NCBI GenBank assembly: GCA_025594325.1
Contig: JANHCV010000004.1
Span: forward strand, 744,001 to 808,000
Direction of reading: 5' to 3'
Origin: Blastocladiella emersonii ATCC 22665
Taxonomy: Eukaryota > Blastocladiomycota > Blastocladiomycetes > Blastocladiales > Blastocladiaceae
Length of the DNA stretch: 64,000 nt
The notes under the pieces were generated by a model that did not search any database, was not told the origin of the DNA, and saw nothing but the letters and a program-made list of their open reading frames with translations. Shown in pieces: positions 52,905-62,060 of this stretch (position 1 is the first letter of the stretch; the number at the start of each line of letters is the position of its first letter). The position numbers and the translations under genes were made by a program.

Positions 52905-55681
52905 TTACACCAAGTCCGCGGTCGCGAGCGGGGCGACGCGCTTGAGCTCGGCGACGCACTCGAGCTGCTGCGAGCGCATGGACTGCACGATGCCGCGCTC
53001 GACCCAATCGGCGTCGCGCACCGCGTCGAGGGCGCCGTCGGGGATCTGGCGCCAGAAGTCGGCCATGGTTGGGCAGCCCCTGGGCGCGAGGATGGTGAGG
53101 AACGCGTCAAGGTCGGCGCACGCGAGGATGCGGACGAGCTCGCGCACGGGGAACCCGACGTGGTGCGCGTCGCAGCCGGCCGGCAGGTTCGACTGCGCCG
53201 CCTGGTTCTTGTTCTTGTTCCTGTTCTTCTTGTTGCGGCCCTTGAAGCCGAACATTTTCGAGTTGCTGCGGAACGGGGCGTCGAGGCTCGAGGACGTCTC
53301 GAACAGGCGGCGGATCGCCTTCTCGACAAACTTGGGCAGCTGCAGAGGGCTGCCGACCAGGGACACGAGGTCGTACAGCGTCGCGAACCACGGCGCCTGG
53401 CCCGCCAGCGTGCACTTGTTGCACGTGCGCTCGCCGAACCCGTGCATGACTGACGCGCGGGTGTCGCACCCGCCGACTTCGAGCTGCGCCGCGACCATGA
53501 TCCCAAGCAGCTTCGCGGGGAGGTCCGCGTGCTGCTGGACCTGGAGCGCTGCGGCATGTCGCGTCCCCATGTTCTGGAACGCGGCGACGATGATCCAGTG
53601 GAGGGCGACGAGGTCGGCGCACGCGTCGTCGGGTGAGCCGTTGACGACGGCGACGGCGAGCTTGAAGAGGTTGATGATGTTGTAGCCGGTCGGGACGCCG
53701 AACACGAAGTCGAAGCGCTTGCGCGGGTTGGCGAGCGGCTTGCGTTTCGTGTCCTCGGGGTCGCGGCCCGTGCGGATGCACGACGCGAAGTCGGCGAGCA
53801 TCGACGGCAGCAGGTTCGGCACCTGCTTCTGCGCAAACTCGAAGACGTGGCGCGCGTACGCCATGCCCTGCGTGTGCGAGACGAGGCAGTGGTGGAAGGC
53901 TACACGTTCGGGCGCGTAGGTCGTGTCAGTTGTCATTGCGGAGTGATTAGTGGTGGCGCGAGGAACGACGCACTCGAGAGGATCACGCGAGGGAGATCCG
54001 CGCCCGCGCGCGCGACCACGTCCTGCGCGAGCCCGGGCAGCGTGCGCTCGCCGTCCTTGCTGAGCGCGCGCGCGAGAAGGAGCGCCAGCGTCTCCTTGTC
54101 GAGCACGTTTTGCGCAGCGAAGATGCCAAGAAAATCCGTGGCGCCGCTGGCGGCGGCCTGGCGGGCCGAGACAACGAGCTTGACGCGGTCTGCGGGCGTC
54201 GTGTGCGACAGCAGCTTGCCCGGGTAATAAGTCAGCATGTGAAGGAGCGCGTCCTTGAAGCGCGGCTTGAGGAGCATCATCAGGACGCCCGAAGTAATCA
54301 AGCGGTCGCCAAGCGTCGGCACAGCGCGGAACAGCCAGTCGAACGTGCGCGACGCGTCGGAAGGCGTCGGGGGCTTGACGCCGGCCAGGTTGTACTCGAA
54401 GTGCCGATTAGGGTGAACGTGGGCATTGCTGTAAGTGGTCAGCAGGGACGCGTCAATGGAAAGGCCCAGATCGGAGAGGCCCTCGAGGAATCCGGACTTC
54501 CACGAGTAAATTGCGATGAGCGCGAGGTAGTCGAGCAGGCGTATTGGCGCCGGCCGCGGGCCGGAAGCGAACATGGAGAAGGAAATGGTCTCGTGAACAA
54601 TGTACCAGTTGCGACACTTGAGCTCGAGCAGCTCGGGCGCCCACTCGTAGGTATCCTTGAGCAGCCAGCGCGCGGCCGTCGAGTCGCCCCGTGAGACGGC
54701 CTCGACGAGCAGCTGGACCTGCGAGAAGACGGGCGACTTGAGGCACGACGGGAGACGAGGCGTGCGACGGTGATAGGGGCGACCGCCGTCGTAAAAGTCG
54801 TGCGAGTGGAAGCCGAAACCGTAGTCGTCGTCGTGAAAGAAGCCGCCGTACTCGCCATAATCGTCGTAGGAGTACTCGGAGTCGAAAGCGTCGCTGTAGC
54901 CGTCGTAATCGTCGTACTCGTCGTAATCGTCATACTCGTCGTAATCGTCGTCGCCGTCCGACTCGGTGTACTCGGTGTACCCCTCCTCGCCCGACCCCGA
55001 GTCGTCGGAGTAGTCCGAGTCGCCGTCGTCGCTCTCCGGGTCCGAGCTGGAAGCGCCCGAGCTGGAAGCGCCCGAGCTGGAGACCGCGGTCGGGCCCAAA
55101 CTCGCAGCTGGCGCCGCAGACGCGGTCGTGGTCGGACCCGGGGTCGCCGCCGGCGCGGCAGCCGCGGTCTTGGCCGACTTCTTGGCCTTGCCGGTATCCT
55201 TGACGGGCGCGGTGGCGAGATCAAGAAGGCGCTTCGTATCCGATGCCCACGAGGCGCGAAGCGGCTGCATGAGGTCGAGGAACACGTCGGAAGCGGCGAG
55301 GAAAAAGTAACGACCGGGATGCTCCGGACAGATCGGGTCGCCGTTTAAATCAAAGTAGCCCTCGAGGTCGGTGAGCGGGAGGTCTTCGGGGTGCGTGTAA
55401 CGAAGCTCCTCGTCGTCAAGGCCGGCGAGAAGCCACGGCGTGAGGCGGCGGCGGTTCCAGACGCGCTTGACGCCCCACTCGGTGGTAATGTCCTGGATCT
55501 CGCGCGTCGCGGTGGAAACGCAGTCGCGCGGCTCGGCGAGCTGCAGGACCGTGATGAGCAGCTCGGACGGCAGCGTGCTGAGGTGGAGGTCGGCGTCGTC
55601 GCCGTTCGGGCACTCGTTGGCCCCGTCGTCGGGACCAGAATGCGGTAAGTTTTGCTTCATGGTAGGCGGGTTCAGATGCAT
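52905..55681 (-). CDS. Tandem family copy G (F-box-like), intact
   Basis: Exons 53974-55681 and 52905-53899; 74 bp intron (donor GTGCGT, acceptor TGTAG); 900 residues. ATG at 55681. It has F-box-like TLPSELLITVLQLAEPRDCV, VKRVWNRRRLTPWL and PGRYFFLAASDVFLDLMQPL. A long Ala/Ser then Asp/Tyr/Glu-rich insert follows (DDYDEYDDYDEYDDYDGYSD), then CLKSPVFSQVQLLVEAVSRG and YLALIAIYSWKSGFLEGLSD. Exon 2 contains CNKCTLAGQAPWFATLYDLV, a Lys/Asn/Arg-rich stretch and ends CVAELKRVAPLATADLV. It is most similar in layout to copy A at the other end of the array. Confidence 0.72.
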
Positions 55682-55911
55682 GGGCGTCGTCGCACGGGAG
55701 CGCTTGCCGATCGTGGCGACGCAAAGGCAGAAGCGCGACGGGGGCTCTGACTCACGTTTTTTTGACCTTTCATGCGCTTCACATGATCCATGCAGCGTGC
55801 GCTTTTCGTCCTCCCGCGACCGCCAGCAGCCGCACCCCTACTTGGCGCCCAGCTTGGCGCCCCTGTCTCTCTCGTCCCTCGGCGGAATGCGTACCGTGCC
55901 AACAGTCTAAC

Positions 55912-57209
55912 ATGGAGCAAGATGAATCGCTTACGACGGGACCGTCCTACCAGGACACGTTGGCCGCCGAGTGCGACTGCACGGACTATGCTGCCCCGCT
56001 CGTGATTCACTTCCAACAGCTGGCCATCGACAGCGACGATACGGACCTTGAGGTCGTGCTGTGCGGGAGGACCTACGCTCTGCACCGGGCGGTGGTCACC
56101 CAGTGCCCGGTCCTTGCTGCGTTGCTCCGTGCCGACTCTTCCTTACGAAACGAAGCCCATGTGTTGCACCTCGAGTCTCCTCTCTCGGCCGAGCAGAGCG
56201 ACGAGATGGAGCTTGCCGCTCGGACGCTCGTCGCTTGGGAGACGACCCTTGTGACTCTGTATGGCAAGTGCCGGATGGTCGTCGACTCGCGGATGATTCC
56301 GCAAAACTTTGTCGATGCTCTCGAGTTTGCTCTGCACCTTGAACTAGAACGACTCGTCGATAGCTGCAACGAGCACATCTGCAATGCGCTCGCCACCTGC
56401 TCGCTCAACTCAGACGCTCCCTCAACACTAGTTGCTTCTCTTGTTGCGCGCGTTTTGACCTTCTGCTCGGGCAAGACGCTTCCCGCCGGCGCTGCTGAGA
56501 TCTTGGACATGTGCATTGCGCACATCAAGTATCTCGGGCCGCATCCTTTCACCCACGCGGTCCTGATGGAGTGTCCCAACCACATTGTTCAGCAAGTCCT
56601 GCTGAGCTGCGACTTTTGGGCTCCCTCGGAGCTCGCCCTCTTCGAGTTCCTGTGCGACTTTGACATCGATGCTAGCTATATTGCTCAGATCGTCCGCTTC
56701 GGCGCAAAGCCCCAGCCGGAGCTGATGCGCCCCGTCAACTCGAAACTTGCACTCCACGACCCGGACTTCCGACTTCAGCTCAAAGTCGCCGCGTACGACC
56801 AGGTTGCCCAGAAAACCGCTGTAAGTCATGCGACCGAGTATGATCAAAGGCTTCCCACCGAATGGTACGCGACCGGAGCCGGTTTTAAGGCAGATCAGGC
56901 CCAAGCCTCTGGCACGACTGAGCTTCCTGCATCCTTCGTCTCGGAGCTCAGTGCGCCGGCTCGGCCCGCATTCCTGTCGAGCTTGAGATCAACGTCGACA
57001 CGATGGGAAATTCGATGCCGTACGTGAGCGGTCCGCACTTTTTCGCTGGAAGCAGCTGGACGATCAACATTTGGGAATGGTCTGAAGTGTGGAATTTTGA
57101 GGTTGGCAATGGGGTTAGTATGACCTGGGATGCGAAGTGGCATATGCCCCCACCAACGGTCGATGGTCGCCGCGTTCTTCGTCTCGCGGTCGACCTGCAG
57201 GCCATCTAG
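55912..57209 (+). CDS. BTB/POZ-domain protein
   Basis: Exons 55912-56820 and 56952-57209; intron 131 bp with a consensus GTAAGT donor and CAG acceptor, phase 0; 388 residues. The BTB core reads DDTDLEVVLCGRTYALHRAV, VTQCPVLAALLRADSSLR, then the helical half (TLVTLYGKCRMV, NFVDALEFALHLELERLVDS). A BACK-like helical stretch follows. Exon 2 encodes a compact beta-rich tail (SGPHFFAGSSWTINIWEWSE, WDAKWHMPPPTVDGRRVL). BTB proteins often adapt substrates to CUL3. It is divergent from tandem copy G with about 230 bp between starts, an interesting pairing of F-box-like and BTB genes. Confidence 0.8.
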
Positions 57210-57280
57210 ATTTTGTTTGACGTCGTGTTAGTTTTGATTTCAATTCAATGGATGTTCTCGATTTGATTGGTTCAGTGATC

Positions 57281-57314
57281 CGACGCGTCTCGAGACGCGC
57301 TGCGAGACGCGTCG
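57281..57314. repeat. 12 bp inverted repeat containing two ACGCGT cores
   Basis: Arms CGACGCGTCTCG (57281-57292) and CGAGACGCGTCG (57303-57314) with a 10 base loop. It sits in the AT-rich gap after the BTB gene and outside the inverted 17-mer at 57422. Confidence 0.75.
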
Positions 57315-57421
57315 AACAGTCATGTGACCGCGCGCTTCTGTAATCGAACCGATGGCGGCGGTGCGGCCAATGTTCTTGATATTATACTTGAGGCACCCAA
57401 ACGCTTCGCGTTTGGTTTTCA

Positions 57422-57438
57422 ATCGAGGGCTAAAGCCC
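57422..57438 (+). repeat. Left inverted 17-mer
   Basis: ATCGAGGGCTAAAGCCC; its reverse complement is at 61954-61970. Confidence 0.75.
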
Positions 57439-57564
57439 CGCCATGTATGGTGCACAACTGGTGGAGGTGCTGTCCCGCGCGTCCCGCACAGGAGATTTAG
57501 GTGATCGAGCTATGGAAATCGTGCTATTGACGGATTAGATGATGGAATACACTACGTTAATACT

Positions 57565-60513
57565 CTACTGTGTTTTCTGTTTCTTGGCGTTCTGTGAGCC
57601 GTCCTCGCCTCCAGCACGTTTCTTGGCCAATCGCCAAAACCTTGCGTTGAGAGCATCTGACGCGCGCTTGGCGACTAGCTTCTCAGCCGCGTGCTGGCGC
57701 GAGAAGAGAATCGCGTCGTCGAAGAGTTTAGCGATGCGCGGGTCGCCTGGCGCGATGGCTGTACCTTGATCGAAAGCGGTCTTGGTCAGCTCGTCGAGCA
57801 TCTGGAGCCGCGCGCGCTTGTCCTCGACCACTGCGAGTGGATCCTGCTTCATGGACTTGAGCACGGCTCTTGGGATCGGCTGAAGCACCCATAGGTACTT
57901 TGAGCGACGAAGCCGCGATAACGCCACGTACAGGGAAGCGCCGCTGATGAGACGCTCCATGCCCGCGGGACGCGGATCTGCCAGGGCGATGGCGTTCTTG
58001 GTCACGCCTTGAACCCCGTGGACCGTCATGGCGAAGGCTAGCACCATCGGGTACTGCTCGATGTGCGCGACGACATGATTAGGATACTTGCTCCTGTTGG
58101 TCTTGGTGTTGTTGACACAGAGCGGGAGCGAATCCCCCGTTGTGCTGACGACTCGCTCTTGCGACGTGGAACCGCCCGCCATGTACAGGAAGTCCTTCTT
58201 CTCCACGGCAAGCGGGATGACCGTGTCAGGCCACGCGGCCGGCATGCCCGGGAAGCGAGGGCCACGAGGAGCGTCGGGCAGGTCGATCCACACGTTGAGT
58301 GGAGCGCAGGATGGCCGGTACATGTTGGACGCGGTTCGCGTGAACGTGGTCCCGGGCTTCCAGTCGATGTGGTGCACGACGCCAACCGCACCGTTCGCGC
58401 ACCCCTTTGCTACGCACTGGTTGGTCTTGACGCGTATCTCCGTTCCGACGAAGAGCTCGAGGATGGCCGGCAGTTCAGTCGCGGTTTCTGGCTCTCCTCC
58501 GAGGCGGAACACGTCCTTGTCGCAGACGGTGACGCGTTCACGCGTGCGGCGCCTATCACGCGGGCGCGTGATGTTGCCCTTGATCTGGAACACGATGCGG
58601 TTCGGGGTTGCTGCTGCGAGCCGCGTGTAGAGCAGGTTGAAGGCGTGGCGCGTGTGGTTGTCGAGCGCGATAACCCTGAGTCCGGGCTTCTTGAGGATCT
58701 CCTTGAGGACGTTGTTGCCGTTTTCGTCGACCTGCTGCTGAAGCTGAGCGGTCGTACGCGAGTTGATCAGGTCGCACAGCGTGTCCGACGCCTCGACGAG
58801 GCGGAGCGCGTCCATTTCGTTGCCCCATGGTGGGTCGTCGACAAATCGGTTGCTCTTCACTAGACGAACAGCGCGTGTAGTGCGCCAGTACGCGACCTGG
58901 CCTCGATCCACGTGCTCGGGGACCGTCAATTGATTTGACGTCATGCGCAGGTAGAACGAGTCCGGCGCGTCGTTGAGCACGGCGGGCACCTTGTACAGGG
59001 CAGTTCCGTTGACGGGAGGCAGCTGTAAATGATCGCCAGCGAGCATGACGATGCACCCGCCGAATGGTTCGTCGAACCGCCGCAGAAGGCGCATGTTCGC
59101 GTCGATACGGCTGAGTAAAGTCGCGTCGCACATGGAGAACTCGTCGATGACGACGCCGAGACGCCCTTTCCACGCGATGGCAACCGCAGGATCGGTACGC
59201 TGTTTTCTTTCGTCCTTAGCGAGAAAGAGAACGCGGCGTGGATGGTCGTACCGCCAATGTTGGCGGCCGCGATCCCGGTCATGGCCATGACCATGAGGCA
59301 CTTTTCCCGGTTCCAGGACGCGAGAAAGTATCGGATTGCATCGACGACGCGCGACTTGCCCGTGCCGCCCGAGCCGGTGAGGATGATCGGCGTCCGGTCC
59401 TTGCTCATGGGCGGGAGGGCCGCGGTGCCGACGACATGTTGGACGTCGTCGCGGCCCAACAGGATCACGTTCTGCTCGGCCGAGGCCGCAGCGTCTGCGA
59501 TACCCGCGTTGCCGCCGATGAAGGTGTCGATGAGCGGTGAGCTCGGCTTTTTCGCGATCGCGAAGCTCGCGGAACTCGCGAGCGCCGTCAAGGGTGAAGT
59601 AGTACTCCTGCGCGTACTTGAGATGGTCGAGCGCGGGGTGGCCAGGCTCGAGCGTCTCCTTGAACGCCTTGAACTTGCCGATCGCGGAGCCCTGCGCGTC
59701 GAGGATGTCGCTCAAGACGCGGAAGTGCTGGAGAAGCAGTAGCACCATGCGGCAGTACTTTTCCTCGGACCCAGCAACTTCGGCAAACTTGCGCGGGTCG
59801 GGGAGGTGCGGACCGGCAATTTTGGGCACTGCCTCGACGTCCTTCTTGCGCAGCTCGAACGTCTTGGCGAGCAGATGGTCGGCCATGAAGCAGAGCTTCG
59901 TGCCGGGCGGAATCTCGGCGCCGGGTTCGAGATCTGGTTGAGCGGGTTCCACACGGCCGCCGTCGGCCAGGACCTGGCGCATCTTCTTGGGCATGGCGAC
60001 GCGCGACCACGTGCGGACAAAGTCGTACCACGACAGCCGCTCGAGTTCGCCGGGCCGGAAGATGTAGTCGTGGAGCGCGACGTTTAGCATGGGCTTGCCG
60101 TCGACGTTAATGAGCGACGCGATGCACTCGACCTCCTCGTTGGTCGCCTCGCCGGCAGCGACGCCCGCGAGTTCGACCCACTTGATGCCCTGGTAGAGCA
60201 GCAGCGGCGCAGACTTGTGCGAGAAGATGCCCGCGGCCGACGTGTGCAGGAACAGGGCGGCCATGGTCTCGGGGACCTCCATGCAGTTCGCCGACATGTG
60301 GTACGCGAGCGAGAGGAGCTTCTTGTGCCCGCGCGAGAAGGCGTCGGGCTCGGCGTCGAAGCGCAGGTGCCGCGCCTTGTACGCGGCAATGATGGCGGCG
60401 TGATTCTCGATAATGTCGCGCGCCTTGGTCGAGTACTTGGTCACGTAGAACGCGACGATGGACGTGCCGAAAGACATGAGGAACCGTGCGTCCATGTTCG
60501 AGTGAATCATCAT
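57565..60513 (-). CDS. Helitron-type PIF1 helicase, Rep-less and with two compensating frameshifts
   Basis: One stop-free frame of 982 codons. The N terminus (MMIHSNMDARFLMSFGTSIV, AFYVTKYSTKARD) matches the end of a Helitron Rep region, and LHDYIFRPGELERLSWYDFV is the usual Rep-helicase linker. From about 59555 to 59215 the sense text is in another frame: PIILTGSGGTGKSRVVDA (Walker A) and MVMAMTGIAAANIGGTTIHA. The original frame resumes with LGVVIDEFSMCDATLLSRID, IVMLAGDHLQLPPVNG, AFAMTVHGVQGVTKN and LYVALSRLRRSKYLWV. As read, the continuous ORF lacks motif I, so the protein is probably inactive unless the two shifts are sequence errors. The catalytic HUH/Tyr Rep domain is absent. Confidence 0.75.
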   Translation of the reverse strand: MMIHSNMDARFLMSFGTSIVAFYVTKYSTKARDIIENHAAIIAAYKARHLRFDAEPDAFSRGHKKLLSLAYHMSANCMEVPETMAALFLHTSAAGIFSHKSAPLLLYQGIKWVELAGVAAGEATNEEVECIASLINVDGKPMLNVALHDYIFRPGELERLSWYDFVRTWSRVAMPKKMRQVLADGGRVEPAQPDLEPGAEIPPGTKLCFMADHLLAKTFELRKKDVEAVPKIAGPHLPDPRKFAEVAGSEEKYCRMVLLLLQHFRVLSDILDAQGSAIGKFKAFKETLEPGHPALDHLKYAQEYYFTLDGAREFRELRDREKAELTAHRHLHRRQRGYRRRCGLGRAERDPVGPRRRPTCRRHRGPPAHEQGPDADHPHRLGRHGQVARRRCNPILSRVLEPGKVPHGHGHDRDRGRQHWRYDHPRRVLFLAKDERKQRTDPAVAIAWKGRLGVVIDEFSMCDATLLSRIDANMRLLRRFDEPFGGCIVMLAGDHLQLPPVNGTALYKVPAVLNDAPDSFYLRMTSNQLTVPEHVDRGQVAYWRTTRAVRLVKSNRFVDDPPWGNEMDALRLVEASDTLCDLINSRTTAQLQQQVDENGNNVLKEILKKPGLRVIALDNHTRHAFNLLYTRLAAATPNRIVFQIKGNITRPRDRRRTRERVTVCDKDVFRLGGEPETATELPAILELFVGTEIRVKTNQCVAKGCANGAVGVVHHIDWKPGTTFTRTASNMYRPSCAPLNVWIDLPDAPRGPRFPGMPAAWPDTVIPLAVEKKDFLYMAGGSTSQERVVSTTGDSLPLCVNNTKTNRSKYPNHVVAHIEQYPMVLAFAMTVHGVQGVTKNAIALADPRPAGMERLISGASLYVALSRLRRSKYLWVLQPIPRAVLKSMKQDPLAVVEDKRARLQMLDELTKTAFDQGTAIAPGDPRIAKLFDDAILFSRQHAAEKLVAKRASDALNARFWRLAKKRAGGEDGSQNAKKQKTQ

Positions 60514-61588
60514 CGGCTCGCAGTGGGTCTACGCGTACAAGGCCGCCAAGGACATCTTCAAGGCGCGCCTCGTCGCCGGGCCGGGTCGCAACCTCGAAGA
60601 CGCCGTCGTGGAGGCCGCCGGCCACGCGCGTCGCCCGGTCCGCCGCGCAGTACACGCAGCCGCAGGAGCCCAAGTACACGGGGCCGCCGACCCCGACGAC
60701 GCCAAGCACGGGTCCGGCTCGCGCGACGCTGACGGCACCGCCGCGCCGCGGTTCCTCTGCGACGTGAACGCGTCGGACTCGTCAGAATCCAACGACGACC
60801 CGGGCTTCCCCGGCGACGAGGCCTTCACCTCGGCAGGCGTGCCGCGCACGATGAAGGGCATGCGGGCCGAGCTCAACGAGGCCACGGAGGTGTACCACGA
60901 GTGCATGCGCGACGGCCGCGAGAACTTTGTCAACAACCTCGCCGCGCACCAGGCCGCCCGCGCCACGGCAAACGGCGTCGCATCGGGCGCCGCTGGTCAC
61001 GGTGTGTAGCAGGTCGCCGCCTTGATTGCCGCGGAACCCGCGGCGCAGCAGCTCACGATCCAGCAGCCCGTCGACATCTCGGCCGCCGTCGTCTCGCCCG
61101 CCGCGGCGCCCGTGACGCAGGAGCACGCGATCCAGCCGCCCGCTGTCGTGTCGCCCGCCATCAACTCGCCCGCCATCAACTCGCCCGCCAACACCAAGAA
61201 CGCCGGTGGCATGAACACCGGCACCAAGAAGTACGGCGGCTTCCCGAGCTGCGCGGACCCCATTTGGACGCACTCGTTCATCGCGATCGGCAGCATCGAC
61301 AAGATCGTCGTGGGGGTGCCGGACTCGAACTCCGTGTCGGTCGGGTGCGACATGGACGACGCGGTCGCAGCTGCGGCTCCGACAACCGCGGCGCTCGCGG
61401 CGTGCACGCCCGCCGCCATCGGTGATGACCAAGCCGGTGTCCCGACGTCTACCGCCAACGCGACGAAGCGCACGGCGGCGACCGCCGCCGCGGCCGCCGA
61501 GGAGGAGCACGAGGAGTGCGTCGTCAACGACGACCACGAGGCGCAGCCCAAGCGGCGCCGCAGCGGCCGCCTGTCCTCGTCGACCTAA
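60506..61588 (+). pseudogene. 5'-truncated ORF of unknown function with an in-frame TAG
   Basis: Strong GC3-biased plus-strand coding text starts just after a TGA at 60503 (GSQWVYAYKAAKDIFKARLV) and abuts the helicase start on the other strand. It continues as DDPGFPGDEAFTSAGVPRTM and NEATEVYHECMRDGRENFVN to a TAG at 61007, then in the same frame (AALIAAEPAAQQLTIQQPVD) to 61588. The tail has GGFPSCADPIWTHSFIAIGS and a basic KRRRSGRLSSS nuclear-type end. The ATG at 60608 is the first available. An intron ending at the TAG could restore the frame, but no good donor is present. It is likely a gene fragment cut by the helicase segment. Family unknown. Confidence 0.45.
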
Positions 61589-61953
61589 TGCACTCGCTCC
61601 CGCCCCGACTCTGTTCATTCCCCTCGCACAGACTCGCGCAGACTCTTGTTTCCTCCCGCACAAAGATATACTTTTCGTTCTCCTACGTTCACATCGCTCC
61701 GATCCTCTTGAACTCAGAAGCTCGCGAAGGCACGCGAGTCGGTGCAACGCGCTCCGCTCGCCCTTGAGTGGTTGGCGCCGCGCGGCGCTTCCGCGGGTTG
61801 GGCCGAGGCCGATCACGTGCAAGGCCAGGACGCGTTGCGCCACAGCAGTCACATGAGAAACGACGCGTCTGTCACGCGTTTTCGGGTCGCTCACGTGCAT
61901 GGCGGTCACGTGAGCGTCGGCACCCTATCCGGCCGCGACGCGGTCTAAAAAGA
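61589..61953. other. Noncoding right part of the mobile segment
   Basis: No frame with coding bias. It contains ACGCGT at 61863 and 61874 and several TCACGTG words near 61815-61912. Confidence 0.45.
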
Positions 61954-61970
61954 GGGCTTTAGCCCTCGAT
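61954..61970 (-). repeat. Right inverted 17-mer
   Basis: GGGCTTTAGCCCTCGAT, the reverse complement of 57422-57438. Confidence 0.75.
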
Positions 61971-62060
61971 CAAGAGTGCGCGGAGCACGACGCGTATCTC
62001 GAAGAGTCAGGCAGTGCATAGTCGCAAAGTCGGTCAAGTACATTTCGGAGGAACATCAAA

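Larger units (their letters stand above)
39092..55681 (-). other. Tandem array of seven copies of one two-exon gene family
   Basis: All copies lie on the minus strand, head to tail, with roughly 190-250 bp between neighbours except around copy B. Copies A to G in plus-strand order are 39092-41828, 41983-42180 (stub), 42928-45522, 45734-48094, 48284-50090, 50284-52691 and 52905-55681. Shared features are an F-box-like N terminus, a short intron of 67-77 bp (phase 1) late in the gene, and a second exon with CxxCxLxGQxxWF. Copies A, D and G are open reading frames. F has one stop, C and E are decayed. This is local birth-and-death evolution. Confidence 0.9.
57422..61970. mobile_element. Probable Helitron/Helentron-derived segment bounded by inverted 17-mers
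   Basis: ATCGAGGGCTAAAGCCC at 57422-57438 is repeated in inverted orientation at 61954-61970. Each copy contains the near-palindrome GGGCTAAAGCCC. Between them lie only a PIF1-type helicase on the minus strand and a truncated plus-strand ORF. The outer limits fall in intergenic DNA on both sides. No target-site duplication was seen, which fits Helitron-class elements. The boundaries are an inference. Confidence 0.5.

Noticed and set aside
57281-57314. The 12 bp ACGCGT hairpin as the terminal hairpin of the Helitron-like element
   Set aside because: It lies outside the inverted 17-mer and lacks a CTRR-type end, so it is listed as an independent inverted repeat.
6803-61009. Idea that TAG is read as an amino acid, because three genes have in-frame TAG (6803, 51411, 61007)
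   Set aside because: TMEM164, EF-P and the transposase end normally at TAG, so TAG is a stop here.
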